Of a DNA stretch of 15,791 nucleotides, positions 8,155 through 14,700 are shown in pieces; positions within the stretch are counted from its first letter, which is position 1; each line of letters starts with the position of its first letter. A program made the position numbers and the translations under genes. Source of the stretch: JAURVT01 sp049059935 (lineage in GTDB: Bacteria; Actinomycetota; Actinomycetes; Propionibacteriales; Nocardioidaceae); the NCBI RefSeq assembly GCF_049059935.1, contig NZ_JBMGQR010000089.1, positions 1 through 15,791 on the forward strand, in the 5' to 3' direction. A model generated the notes under the pieces. That model did not search any database. It saw nothing but the letters and a program-made list of their open reading frames with translations, and had not been told where the DNA came from.

Positions 8155-8201
8155 GCAGGCAGCCCCCGACCGTCCCAGTCACCGCAGCGCCTCAGCGCTC
8201 G
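8145..8201. terminator. 11-bp inverted repeat spanning the two convergent 3' ends
   Basis: CGAGCGCTGAG (8145-8155) and CTCAGCGCTCG (8191-8201) are perfect reverse complements, separated by 35 nt. Each arm carries the last codons and stop of one convergent gene, so both proteins end in Glu-Arg-stop. It could act as a bidirectional terminator, though the loop is long and no T-run follows. Confidence 0.4.
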
Positions 8202-9097
8202 GGGGCGGCGTCCAGCGTGGCGGCCGCCGCGGCCAGGTGCGCGTCGTCGCCCGTGATCAGGGCGTACAGGGCGTGGGCGATGGGGGAGGCGTCCCACAGG
8301 TGGCGGGCCTGCGCGGCCAGGCCCGGGTGCACGTGCCCGCCGGCGCGTTCGTAGGCGGCGAGGGTGGCGTGCAGCATGTCGTCGCCGGCGGCGCCGTGCT
8401 GCGCGGCGAGGTCGCGGGCGGGGTCGTCGACGCGTCCGGTGGTCCAGTCCAGGACGGCGGTGAAGGTGCCGTCGTCGTCGAGCAGCACGTGGGCCGGGTA
8501 GATCTCGCCGTGGGTCATCACCGTCGTGTCGGGCCAGCAGGTGTCGTCGTCGAGCCAGGTCTGCCACTGCCGGGCCAGGTGCGGGGCGACGGTGAAGCCC
8601 TCGCGCACGCGGGTGACGTCGTCGACCCAGGCCTGGCGCACCTGCGACGGGGTGCGGACCTCGACGCCGGCGGCACGGGCCTCGTCGGCGCCGATGGCGT
8701 GCAGGCGGGCCAGCAGCCCGCCCAGGCGCTCGGCGTAGTCCGGACTGGCCGGGTCCATGTGCCAGACGGGCTCACCGGCCTCGGACAGCGTCAGGCCGGG
8801 GGCGCCCGGGAGGGCCGGGTACGCGACGAGGTCGTCGGCGCGGACCTGCCAGTCCGGCACGGCGACGCCGCCGGCCGCCAGCGGCGCCGAGACGAGGTCG
8901 AGGATCCGGGCCTCGGCCGCCATCCCCTCGGACACGTCGGCACGACGCGGGACGCGTGCCACCCACCGCCGGCCGTCGGTGTCGTCGGCCATCACCACGC
9001 GGTAGTCCAGACCCGCGTCGTTCGCCGTCGCGCCGTCGGCGAGCAGGTGCAGCCCGTGGCGGGCGGCGCGGGATATGGCGTCGTCGATCGGGTCCAC
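8192..9097 (-). CDS. Macrolide 2'-phosphotransferase-like kinase (APH fold)
   Basis: A 301-residue aminoglycoside phosphotransferase-fold protein most like the Mph macrolide 2'-kinases, which inactivate macrolides by phosphorylating the desosamine 2'-hydroxyl. The N-lobe (20-100) carries RRWVARVPRR, with a Lys/Arg-type nucleotide contact. The catalytic loop is THGEIYPAHVLLD (195-207); the metal site is LDW (216-218) followed by VDDPARDLAAQ. The usual HGD is HGE here, with His203 where other kinases have Asn; I recall the His, and in part the Glu, from the Mph lineage. GTG 9097 is chosen because homology starts at once; no strong Shine-Dalgarno is visible. The 91-bp gap from the lacI stop shows no clear promoter, so read-through from lacI is possible. 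Environmental actinobacteria often carry such intrinsic genes; true macrolide activity is not shown by sequence. Confidence 0.8.
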   Translation of the reverse strand: MDPIDDAISRAARHGLHLLADGATANDAGLDYRVVMADDTDGRRWVARVPRRADVSEGMAAEARILDLVSAPLAAGGVAVPDWQVRADDLVAYPALPGAPGLTLSEAGEPVWHMDPASPDYAERLGGLLARLHAIGADEARAAGVEVRTPSQVRQAWVDDVTRVREGFTVAPHLARQWQTWLDDDTCWPDTTVMTHGEIYPAHVLLDDDGTFTAVLDWTTGRVDDPARDLAAQHGAAGDDMLHATLAAYERAGGHVHPGLAAQARHLWDASPIAHALYALITGDDAHLAAAAATLDAAPER

Positions 9098-9164
9098 GCG
9101 GCCACGCTCTCATCGGCGTCCGCTCGAGCGCCAGCTGTTTGCCGTCCCCTCGCGGTCGGGCGTC

Positions 9165-9178
9165 GGTGGGTCGCCACC
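9165..9178 (-). terminator. Weak hairpin after lacI
   Basis: GGTGG (9165-9169) and CCACC (9174-9178) form a 5-bp stem with a 4-nt loop, 11 to 24 bases past the lacI stop. There is no T-run. It is recorded as the only structure in the lacI-to-kinase gap and may not terminate. Confidence 0.2.
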
Positions 9179-9188
9179 CGCGGCCCGG

Positions 9189-10193
9189 TCAGCCGGCGGG
9201 GGTGCGCGACAGGGTGGAGGTGCGCTCGAACAGGACCGGCTCGAGGCGGTGCAGCTCGGGCCCGTCGAGGGTCGGGCCGCTCAACCGCTCGAGGACGAGG
9301 CCGGCGGCGACCTCGCCGATCCGGCGGGGGCGCAGGTCGACCGAGGTGAGGGACACGACCCCGAGCTGGGCGAGGTCGGAGTTGTCGTAGCCGACGACCG
9401 ACACGTCCTGGGGCACGTCGATGCCGGTGGCCGTGAGGGCGTCGACCACGCCGACGGCCGTCACGTCGTTGTGGGCGAAGACCGCGGTGGGCACCCGTCG
9501 CTCGTCGACCATCCGGTGCGCGGCGAGCTCGCCGCCGCGGCGGGTGAGGTCGCCCTCGAGGACGTACGGCTCCAGCCCGAGCTCGTGCATCCGGTCGACG
9601 TAGCCGTCGCGGCGCCCGTGGTAGACGAGGTGGGACGGGCTCGCGACGTGGGCGATGTCGCGGTGGCCGAGCCGGTGCAGGTGGTCGACGGCGGCGCGGG
9701 CGCCGGTGACGTCGTCGGAGAAGACCGAGTCGACGGGGGCCTGGTCGACCTGCCGCGTGGCGACGACGGTGGGCACCCGCTTGCCGATCTCGGCGATCAG
9801 CGAGTCCGGGACGGTCGCGCCGACGAGGACGAGGGCGTCGACGCGCAGGTCGAGGAACGTCCAGATCGCCTCGGCCTCCCTGTCGGGGTCGGTGCGGCCG
9901 GTGGCCACGAGCAGGCGCTGGGACGTCTCGCGCAGGCGGTCGTCGAGGCCGTCGTAGACCGCGGCGAACACCGGGTTGTGCAGGTCCGACAGCAGCACCC
10001 CCACGGCGTGCGTGCGGTGGCTGGCGAGCGAGCTGGCCAGGCGGTTGCGCCGGTAGCCGAGCTCGCGGGCCGCCTGCAGGACCGCCTCGCGTCGCTCGGG
10101 GGACACCTTGGGCGAGTCGCGCATGACGAGGGAGACGAGCGCGCGGGACACCTTGGCCGCCCGGGCCACGTCCTCCATCGTCACCGAGTCCAC
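9189..10193 (-). CDS. LacI-family transcriptional repressor of the adjacent sugar/inositol operon
   Basis: A 334-residue repressor, the usual length for the family. From GTG 10193: the helix-turn-helix (5-25) in VTMEDVARAAKVSRALVSLVM, the hinge region ending in YRRNRLASSLASHRT (about 48-62), then the periplasmic-binding-protein-like ligand domain beginning AVGVLLSDLHNPVFAAVYDG, with later landmarks SVFSDDVTGARAAVDHL, AVFAHNDVTAVGVVDAL and VSVVGYDNSDLAQL. The open frame extends 97 codons further, but that part crosses the promoter region and is not protein-like. A TACGCT box ends 6 bp before GTG 10193, so the mRNA is probably leaderless; ATG 10178 would cut into the helix-turn-helix. It is divergent from the transporter operon with a palindromic operator between. 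The inducer is probably the transported sugar or cyclitol, or a breakdown product. Confidence 0.92.
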   Translation of the reverse strand: MDSVTMEDVARAAKVSRALVSLVMRDSPKVSPERREAVLQAARELGYRRNRLASSLASHRTHAVGVLLSDLHNPVFAAVYDGLDDRLRETSQRLLVATGRTDPDREAEAIWTFLDLRVDALVLVGATVPDSLIAEIGKRVPTVVATRQVDQAPVDSVFSDDVTGARAAVDHLHRLGHRDIAHVASPSHLVYHGRRDGYVDRMHELGLEPYVLEGDLTRRGGELAAHRMVDERRVPTAVFAHNDVTAVGVVDALTATGIDVPQDVSVVGYDNSDLAQLGVVSLTSVDLRPRRIGEVAAGLVLERLSGPTLDGPELHRLEPVLFERTSTLSRTPAG

Positions 10194-10199
10194 GGGGTC

Positions 10200-10205
10200 A
10201 GCGTA
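10200..10205 (-). promoter_or_regulatory. -10 box of leaderless lacI
   Basis: On the minus strand TACGCT is followed by GACCCC and then GTG 10193. The 6-bp gap puts transcription start at the start codon. GGAG lies further upstream than a ribosome binding site would. No clear -35 is visible. Confidence 0.5.
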
Positions 10206-10206
10206 C

Positions 10207-10219
10207 CGCTCCAACGTGG
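10207..10219. promoter_or_regulatory. Half-operator copy at the lacI promoter
   Basis: CGCTCCAACGTGG differs by one base from CGCTCTAACGTGG at 10261-10273, the right half of the main operator with its flank. The copies are 54 bp apart, near five helical turns, and this one abuts the lacI -10. It may be a weak auxiliary operator for autoregulation or looping; the left half is not conserved. Confidence 0.4.
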
Positions 10220-10242
10220 TCGGCGATGGCGGCAACTTCCCC

Positions 10243-10271
10243 TTGACGCGGGCGTTAGAGCGCTCTAACGT
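10243..10271 (+). promoter_or_regulatory. Promoter of the sugar transporter operon
   Basis: TTGACG (10243-10248), a 17-bp spacer and TAACGT (10266-10271) form a good housekeeping-type promoter. Start would be near 10278, leaving a leader of about 100 nt before ATG 10381. The 18-bp operator covers most of the spacer and nearly all of the -10, so bound repressor should block polymerase. Confidence 0.7.
10253..10270. promoter_or_regulatory. LacI-family operator, perfect 18-bp palindrome
   Basis: CGTTAGAGCGCTCTAACG is a perfect palindrome centred on the CG at 10261-10262. Even length with a central CpG is the classic LacI/PurR/CcpA operator form. It lies 60 bp upstream of the lacI start and inside the divergent operon promoter. 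Confidence 0.85.
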
Positions 10272-10380
10272 GGCGGCACGTCTTCGGGAGGTCCGACGGG
10301 ACAGGGCCGGTGGAGACGGCCTGATCCGCGTCGCCGTCCTCGACCCGACGCCCCGAACGCCCGTAGCCCTGGAGGCGCCC

Positions 10381-11805
10381 ATGACCACCCACGACACCAC
10401 CCCGTCGAGCGAACGCCCGGCGCTGCCGCCCGACACGCGCGGCCCGCACTCGCAGCGTCTCGGGCTGATCGTCGTCGTCGCCACGTTCGGTGGCCTGTTG
10501 TTCGGTTACGACACCGGCGTCATCAACGGGGCTCTCGAGCCGCTCAAGCGCGACCTCGGCCTGACGGCGTTCACCGAGGGGTTCGTGGTGAGCATCCTCA
10601 TCTTCGGTGCGGCCGTGGGCGCCATCGTCGGTGGCTACCTGTCGGACCGTCGCGGGCGGCGCCACAACATCCTGATGCTCGCGGTGATCTTCATGATCGG
10701 CACCCTCGGCTGCGTCCTGGCACCGTCGTGGCCGGTGCTGGCGCTCTTCCGCTTCGTGCTCGGGCTCGCGGTCGGCGGCGCGTCGGCCACCGTGCCGGTG
10801 TACCTCGCCGAGGTCGCCCCGGTCGAGCGCCGCGGCGGGCTCGTCACCCGCAACGAGGTGATGATCGTCAGCGGGCAGTTCGCGGCGTTCGTGATCAACG
10901 CGATCATCTTCAACATCTGGGGCGAGATCGACTGGATCTGGCGGGTCATGCTCATCGTCGCGCTGCTGCCGGCGATCGCGCTGTTCGTCGGGATGCTGCG
11001 GATGCCCGAGAGCCCGCGGTGGCTGGTCGCTCAGGGGCGGGACGCCGAGGCGCTCGCGGTGCTCAAGCAGGTCCGCACCGACGAGCGTGCCGAGGCCGAG
11101 ATGGACGAGGTGCACCGCCTCGCCGCGGAGGAGGCCGCGTCCAAGACCGCAGGCGCCACCGACCTGTCGGTGCGCTGGATCCGCCGCCTCATCCTGATCG
11201 GGGCTGGCCTGGGCATCTTCCAGCAGTTCACCGGGATCAACTCGATCATGTACTACGGCACGCAGCTGCTCGGCGACGCCGGCTTCTCCGACAGCGCCGC
11301 GATCATCGCCAACACGCTCAACGGCCTGTTCAGCGTGCTGGGCATCCTCGTCGGGCTGGCGCTCATCAACCGCATCGACCGCCGCAAGATGCTCCTCGGC
11401 GGCTTCGCGCTCACCACCACGTTCCACCTGCTCGTCGGCCTGTCGGCGCTGCTGCTGCCCGACGGCACCGCCAAGGCCTACTTCATCCTCGTGTTCGTCG
11501 TCGCCTTCGTGTTCTGCATGCAGGGCACCATCGGGCCGCTGGTCTGGCTGATCCTCTCGGAGATGTTCCCGCTGAAGATCCGCAGCCTGGCCATCGGGAT
11601 CAGCGTCCTGGTGCTCTGGCTCGCCAACGCTCTCGTCGCGCTCGCCTTCCCGCCCGTCGTCGAGGCCATCGGGATCTCCAGCACCTTCTTCATCTTCGTC
11701 GCGCTCGGGCTGGCGGCGCTGGTCTTCGTCCACCGCACCGTGCCCGAGACCCGCGGGCGCTCGCTGGAGCAGCTCGAGGCCCAGTTCCGCCGCGACTACG
11801 CCTGA
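10381..11805 (+). CDS. MFS sugar porter, IolT-like (myo-inositol or sugar:H+ symporter)
   Basis: A 474-residue, 12-helix major facilitator of the sugar porter family, importing a sugar or cyclitol with protons. Signatures in order: GGLLFGYDTGVINGAL (about 37-52), the loop 2-3 motif GGYLSDRRGRRHN (84-96), RFVLGLAVGG and VYLAEVAPVERRG (about 140), PESPRWLVAQGR (about 210), QQFTGINSIMYYGTQLL (helix 7, about 280), the RIDRRKMLLGG repeat loop, and PETRGRSLEQLE near the end. Helix 7 QQFTGIN is a substrate-binding signature. ATG 10381 is chosen for GGAGG (10371-10375), five bases upstream; the frame open further upstream crosses the operator. It is first in an operon with the next three genes. Overall it looks closest to bacterial inositol transporters, supported by the downstream dehydrogenase, but another sugar is possible. 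Confidence 0.92.
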   Translation: MTTHDTTPSSERPALPPDTRGPHSQRLGLIVVVATFGGLLFGYDTGVINGALEPLKRDLGLTAFTEGFVVSILIFGAAVGAIVGGYLSDRRGRRHNILMLAVIFMIGTLGCVLAPSWPVLALFRFVLGLAVGGASATVPVYLAEVAPVERRGGLVTRNEVMIVSGQFAAFVINAIIFNIWGEIDWIWRVMLIVALLPAIALFVGMLRMPESPRWLVAQGRDAEALAVLKQVRTDERAEAEMDEVHRLAAEEAASKTAGATDLSVRWIRRLILIGAGLGIFQQFTGINSIMYYGTQLLGDAGFSDSAAIIANTLNGLFSVLGILVGLALINRIDRRKMLLGGFALTTTFHLLVGLSALLLPDGTAKAYFILVFVVAFVFCMQGTIGPLVWLILSEMFPLKIRSLAIGISVLVLWLANALVALAFPPVVEAIGISSTFFIFVALGLAALVFVHRTVPETRGRSLEQLEAQFRRDYA

Positions 11806-11824
11806 CCCCCGGAAGGACCCCACC

Positions 11825-12184
11825 ATGACCGTGCTCACCGTCGTCACCGACAGCCCGGAGGGACGCCACGCCCTCGTCGCCGGCGCCGAGGAGGCCACCC
11901 TGCTCGGGACCGACCTGCTCGTCGCGAACCTCACCCTCTCGCCGCTCGACACCTCGGGTCTCGCGGCGGACCTCGAGGTCACCGTCGTCGACCGCCACGG
12001 CGGCGGCGACCGCGACCCCGTCCGGGCCGTGCTCGACGAGGTCGCCGACCACCCCGACGTCGACCGGCTCGTGATCTGCGTCCGCCGCCGCTCGCCCGTC
12101 GGCAAGGCGCTGCTGGGCAGCATCAGCCAGCAGCTCCTGCTCGACAGCCCCGTCCCCGTCCTGGCCGTCAAGATCCCGGCCTGA
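11825..12184 (+). CDS. Small universal stress protein (UspA-domain) protein
   Basis: A 119-residue single UspA-like alpha/beta domain, slightly short for the family (usually about 140), mainly because the middle is reduced. It has a TDSPEGRHAL start after strand 1, and the end RRRSPVGKALLGSISQQLLLDSPVPVLAVK, which matches the Usp C-terminal ATP-loop pattern (G-x2-G-x9-S/T) only loosely: SPVGKALLGSISQ has the two glycines and the serine at shorter spacing. The start ATG has GGAAGGA upstream and lies 19 bp after the transporter stop, so it is in the operon. A similar protein placed directly after sugar porters is known to me from other actinobacteria; it may tune uptake in response to nucleotide or energy state, which is inference. 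Confidence 0.75.
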   Translation: MTVLTVVTDSPEGRHALVAGAEEATLLGTDLLVANLTLSPLDTSGLAADLEVTVVDRHGGGDRDPVRAVLDEVADHPDVDRLVICVRRRSPVGKALLGSISQQLLLDSPVPVLAVKIPA

Positions 12185-12212
12185 CGCCCTCTCCACCGCA
12201 CCGGAGGAACAC

Positions 12213-13214
12213 GTGACCACCCCAGACCTGCGCATCGCCGTCCTCGGAGTCGGCCAGATGGGCGGCTACCACGTCGACACGCTGACGGCCCGCACCAAGG
12301 GCGCCCGCGTCACCGTCGTCTCGGACTACTCGCACGAGCGCGCGACGGAGGTGGCGTCGGCCGTCGGCGCCCGCGTCGTCGACGACCCGCTCGAGGCCGT
12401 CACCGCCGACGACGTCGACGCCGTCGTGATCGCCAGCCCCGGCCAGTTCCACGAGGCCCAGGTGCTCGCGTGCCTGGAGGCCGGCAAGCCGGTGCTCTGC
12501 GAGAAGCCGCTGACGATCGAGGCCGGCACCGCCTACGACGTGGTGCTCGCCGAGGCCAAGCTCGACCGCCCGCTGGTGCAGGTCGGCTTCATGCGCCGCT
12601 TCGACGCCGAGTACCTGGCCCTGCGCGAGACGATCGCGTCCGAGGAGCTGGGCAGCGCGCTGGTGCTGCACTGCGCGCACCGCAACCCCGCCGTCCCCGA
12701 ACACTTCGACAGCACCATGATGCTGACGGACTCCGTCGTGCACGAGGTGGACTCGGCCCGCTTCCTGCTCGACGAGGAGATCGTCGCCGTGCGCGTGTTC
12801 GCGGGCGTCGCGACGTCGGCGGCACCGTCGGGCGTCCAGGACCCGATGCTCGTCGTCTTCGAGACCGAGGGCGGGCGGCTCGTCACCGACGAGATCTTCG
12901 TGCGCACCACCCACGCGTACGAGGTACGCACCGAGCTCGTCGCCGAGCGCGGCTCGGCGATGATCGGGCTCGGCCACGCACTGCAGACGAGCGCCGGTGG
13001 TCGCTGGGGAGGACAGGTGACGCCCGACTTCGTGGCGCGCTTCGGCCAGGCGTACGCCGACGAGCTGCAGGCCTGGGTCGACGGCGCCCGCCGTGGCGAG
13101 GTCGCCGGACCGGGTGCGTGGGACGGCTACGCGGCCGCCGCGGTCACCGAGGCCGCCGTCGAGGCGCTGCGCACCGGCGAGCGCGTCGAGGTCCGGATGG
13201 GACTGCGCCCGTGA
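12213..13214 (+). CDS. Gfo/Idh/MocA oxidoreductase, inositol 2-dehydrogenase-like (IolG-like)
   Basis: A 333-residue NAD(P)-dependent dehydrogenase, probably oxidising myo-inositol or a related polyol or sugar to the ketone in the cytoplasm. The N-terminal Rossmann fold has GVGQMG (12-17); Asp38 at the end of strand 2 suggests NAD rather than NADP. The family catalytic set is present: Lys98 in CEKPL, then DSVVHE with Asp173 and His177, one residue off the Lys97/Asp172/His176 of Bacillus IolG. GFMRRFDAEY (125-134) and CAHRNPAVPEHFDS are typical of actinobacterial inositol dehydrogenases. GTG 12213 follows GGAGGA (12203-12208). It lies 28 bp after the usp stop and overlaps the next gene by GTGA. 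Family certain; inositol as the substrate is probable rather than proven. Confidence 0.88.
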   Translation: MTTPDLRIAVLGVGQMGGYHVDTLTARTKGARVTVVSDYSHERATEVASAVGARVVDDPLEAVTADDVDAVVIASPGQFHEAQVLACLEAGKPVLCEKPLTIEAGTAYDVVLAEAKLDRPLVQVGFMRRFDAEYLALRETIASEELGSALVLHCAHRNPAVPEHFDSTMMLTDSVVHEVDSARFLLDEEIVAVRVFAGVATSAAPSGVQDPMLVVFETEGGRLVTDEIFVRTTHAYEVRTELVAERGSAMIGLGHALQTSAGGRWGGQVTPDFVARFGQAYADELQAWVDGARRGEVAGPGAWDGYAAAAVTEAAVEALRTGERVEVRMGLRP

Positions 13215-14101
13215 GGCTCACGCTCGACCCCGCGATGTACTACGGGACGCACTCGGTGCTCGAGCTGCCCGACAAGGCGGCGAGCCTGGGCTTCGAGTGG
13301 ATCGAGATCAGTCCCAAGGACGACTTCGTGCCGTTCTTCGGCCAGCCGCGGATCGACTCCGCGGGCGTCGCGGCGCTGCGCAAGCGCCTGGGCGACGCCG
13401 GTGTCGGCATCTCGTCGATCCTCCCGCTCCAGCGCTGGGCCGGGCCCGACGAGGACCACCGCCGCGCCGCCGTCCGCGCCTGGCGCCGGACGATCCAGAT
13501 CGCCGTCGACCTCGGCGTGACGGTCCTGAACTCGGAGTTCAACGGCCGCCCCGAGGACCCCGAGACCGCCGAGGCCGCCTGGGTGCGGTCGATCGACGAG
13601 CTGCTGCCCCTGATCGAGGCCGAGGGGCTGACCCTGGTGCTCGAGCCGCACCCCGACGACTTCATCGAGGACGGCGTCGCTGCCGTCCACGCGCTGCGGG
13701 GGCTGGACTCGTCCAGCGTGAAGTTCCAGTACTGCCTGCCGCACACCTTCCACATGGGCGGCGACGCGTCGCGGATCATCGCCGCCGCGGGCCCGGACGT
13801 CGTCTCGGTGCACGTCGCCGACGCGTTCGACCACACGATCAACAACGGCCTGCGCTACATCGTCAACCCGCCCGGCTCGACCGCCCGCGTGCACCAGCAC
13901 ATGGAGATCGGCCGCGGCGACGTCGACTTCGACACCGCGTTCGCCGCCCTCGCGGCGGTCGGCTTCGACGGCTCGATCAGCGCCTCGGTGTTCGGCTGGG
14001 ACGAGGTCGCCGACGAGGTCAACGTCCGGATGATCGAGAAGATCCGCGGCCTGGTCGACACCCACTTCGACGCCGCCACGTGGGAGTCGCCGCGCGGCTG
14101 A
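13211..14101 (+). CDS. Sugar phosphate isomerase/epimerase family protein (AP endonuclease 2 TIM barrel)
   Basis: A 296-residue TIM barrel of the xylose isomerase-like/AP_endonuc_2 family, to which inosose dehydratase (IolE) and inosose isomerase (IolI) belong. Likely metal ligands and active-site residues: Glu109 (NSEFN), Glu145 (LVLEPHPDDF), His178/His181 (CLPHTFHMGGD), His201 (SVHVAD) and Glu232 (MEIGRGDVDFD). In classical members strand 6 carries Asp followed by His; here it reads KFQYCLPHTFHMG without that Asp, which suggests a distinct subfamily. GTG 13211 overlaps the dehydrogenase stop as GTGA, so translation is coupled and the enzyme probably acts on the ketone made by the dehydrogenase. 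No sugar kinase or further inositol genes follow, so the pathway must be completed elsewhere. Confidence 0.85.
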   Translation: MRLTLDPAMYYGTHSVLELPDKAASLGFEWIEISPKDDFVPFFGQPRIDSAGVAALRKRLGDAGVGISSILPLQRWAGPDEDHRRAAVRAWRRTIQIAVDLGVTVLNSEFNGRPEDPETAEAAWVRSIDELLPLIEAEGLTLVLEPHPDDFIEDGVAAVHALRGLDSSSVKFQYCLPHTFHMGGDASRIIAAAGPDVVSVHVADAFDHTINNGLRYIVNPPGSTARVHQHMEIGRGDVDFDTAFAALAAVGFDGSISASVFGWDEVADEVNVRMIEKIRGLVDTHFDAATWESPRG

Positions 14102-14114
14102 CCCACCCACGAGA

Positions 14115-14147
14115 GTCTCTGGATCGTGGCTGGTCTCTGGATCGTGG
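14115..14147 (+). repeat. Tandem direct repeat feeding into the palindrome
   Basis: GTCTCTGGATCGTGG occurs at 14115-14129 and again at 14133-14147, an 18-bp period. The second copy is the left arm of the 40-bp palindrome, so the right arm can pair with either copy. Confidence 0.85.
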
Positions 14148-14173
14148 TCGCCATGGCGACCACGATCCAGAGA
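14134..14173. repeat. Perfect 40-bp palindrome between convergent genes
   Basis: The left half begins TCTCTGGATCGTGGTCGCC and the right half is its exact reverse complement, centred at the CCATGG around 14153/14154. As RNA it would fold into an 18-bp stem with a 4-nt loop. It lies 32 bp after the isomerase stop and 22 bp after the marR stop, so it could terminate both transcripts, although no T-run is present. Its perfection and the extra half-copy suggest a repeated extragenic palindromic element. Confidence 0.85.
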
Positions 14174-14195
14174 TCCACGTCCGGACGGGCGTCGC

Positions 14196-14639
14196 TCAGG
14201 CCCCGTCGCCGAGCGCGGCGGTGCACGACGCGAGGTCACGGAGGAAGCGGGTGCGTGCGGTGGGGGAGAGGTCGCGGAGCATCCGCGTCTCGACGTCCGC
14301 GACGGCCGCGCTGGCCCGCGCGAGCAGACGCGCGCCGTCGGCGGTGATCTCGGTGGGCAGCGCGCGGCCCTGCGGCGCGGTGGTCGGGCGGGTGAGCAGG
14401 CCGCGCTCCTGCAGTCCCTGCAGCAGCGTCTGCATCGACTGCCGGGTGACGAAGGTGCTGCGGGCCAGGTCGGACGCCGAGAGCCCGGGGCGCTGGCGGA
14501 GCAGCTCCAGGCACGAGTACTGCGAGACGTTCAGCGCGAGCGGCCGCAGTGCGGCGTCCATCGCCCCGCGCAGGGCGGTGGCGGTCTGCTTGAGCGCGTA
14601 GCCGATGGACGAGTCGAGGTCGATCTGCTCTTGCGACAT
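14196..14639 (-). CDS. MarR-family transcriptional repressor
   Basis: A 147-residue MarR-type winged-helix dimer. From ATG 14639: helix 1 dimerisation segment (10-33), then LNVSQYSCLELLRQRPG (36-52), the helix-turn-helix LSASDLARSTFVTRQSMQTLLQGLQERGLL (53-82), the wing RPTTAPQGRALPTEITADG (83-101), and a C-terminal dimerisation helix pair. Cys43 lies in the region where OhrR/MarR regulators sense oxidants or electrophiles, but whether it is reactive is unknown. The open frame upstream (to 14714) crosses the divergent promoter, so ATG 14639 is preferred; it lies inside the first palindrome, giving autorepression. It is divergent from the VOC/glycosylase operon, whose expression it should control. 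The ligand is not evident. Confidence 0.9.
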   Translation of the reverse strand: MSQEQIDLDSSIGYALKQTATALRGAMDAALRPLALNVSQYSCLELLRQRPGLSASDLARSTFVTRQSMQTLLQGLQERGLLTRPTTAPQGRALPTEITADGARLLARASAAVADVETRMLRDLSPTARTRFLRDLASCTAALGDGA

Positions 14640-14660
14640 GTCAGGAGTCTGACATAGAGT
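14631..14660 (+). promoter_or_regulatory. Promoter of the VOC/glycosylase operon
   Basis: TTGCGA (14631-14636) and TAGAGT (14655-14660) with an 18-bp spacer make a plausible promoter. The first MarR palindrome fills the spacer, and the second lies just after the -10 where transcription would start. Confidence 0.5.
14638..14655. promoter_or_regulatory. MarR operator site 1
   Basis: ATGTCAGGAGTCTGACAT: 7-bp arms ATGTCAG and CTGACAT around GAGT. It includes part of the marR start codon and the spacer of the divergent promoter. It matches site 2 at 16 of 18 positions. Confidence 0.8.
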
Positions 14661-14662
14661 CG

Positions 14663-14684
14663 CGATGTCAGGAACCTGACATCG
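14663..14684. promoter_or_regulatory. MarR operator site 2
   Basis: Arms CGATGTCAGG and CCTGACATCG (10 bp each, perfect) flank a central AA. The centre is 27 bp from that of site 1, about two and a half turns. It lies between the divergent -10 and the VOC ribosome binding site. Confidence 0.8.
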
Positions 14685-14700
14685 ACCCCGAGGAGATCCC

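Noticed and set aside
6072..8354. 760-codon plus-strand open frame overlapping the permease in another frame
   Set aside because: Arg/Gly/Ala/Pro low-complexity translation, typical of an out-of-frame reading of GC-rich DNA.
8237..9349. 370-codon plus-strand open frame over the kinase gene
   Set aside because: Gly/Val/Arg-rich shadow; the minus strand carries intact APH-fold motifs.
10281..10380. Riboswitch or attenuator in the transporter leader
   Set aside because: Only a short GGCCG/CGGCC stem is visible; no known riboswitch core recognised.
10255..12201. 648-codon minus-strand open frame over the sugar transporter
   Set aside because: Composition is Glu/Asp/Arg/His/Gln-rich with no domain pattern; it is the shadow of the transporter and usp genes and crosses the operator.
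12470..13210. Upstream extension of the isomerase reading frame
   Set aside because: It lies out of frame inside the dehydrogenase and is Arg/Ala-rich; the isomerase homology starts exactly at GTG 13211 with a GTGA overlap.
14115..14173. CRISPR-like repeat unit
   Set aside because: Only two direct copies separated by 3 bp and one inverted copy; no spacers of regular length and no cas genes.
13127..14239. 370-codon minus-strand open frame over the isomerase
   Set aside because: Asp/Val/Gly/Arg-rich shadow with no recognisable motif; it crosses the palindrome.
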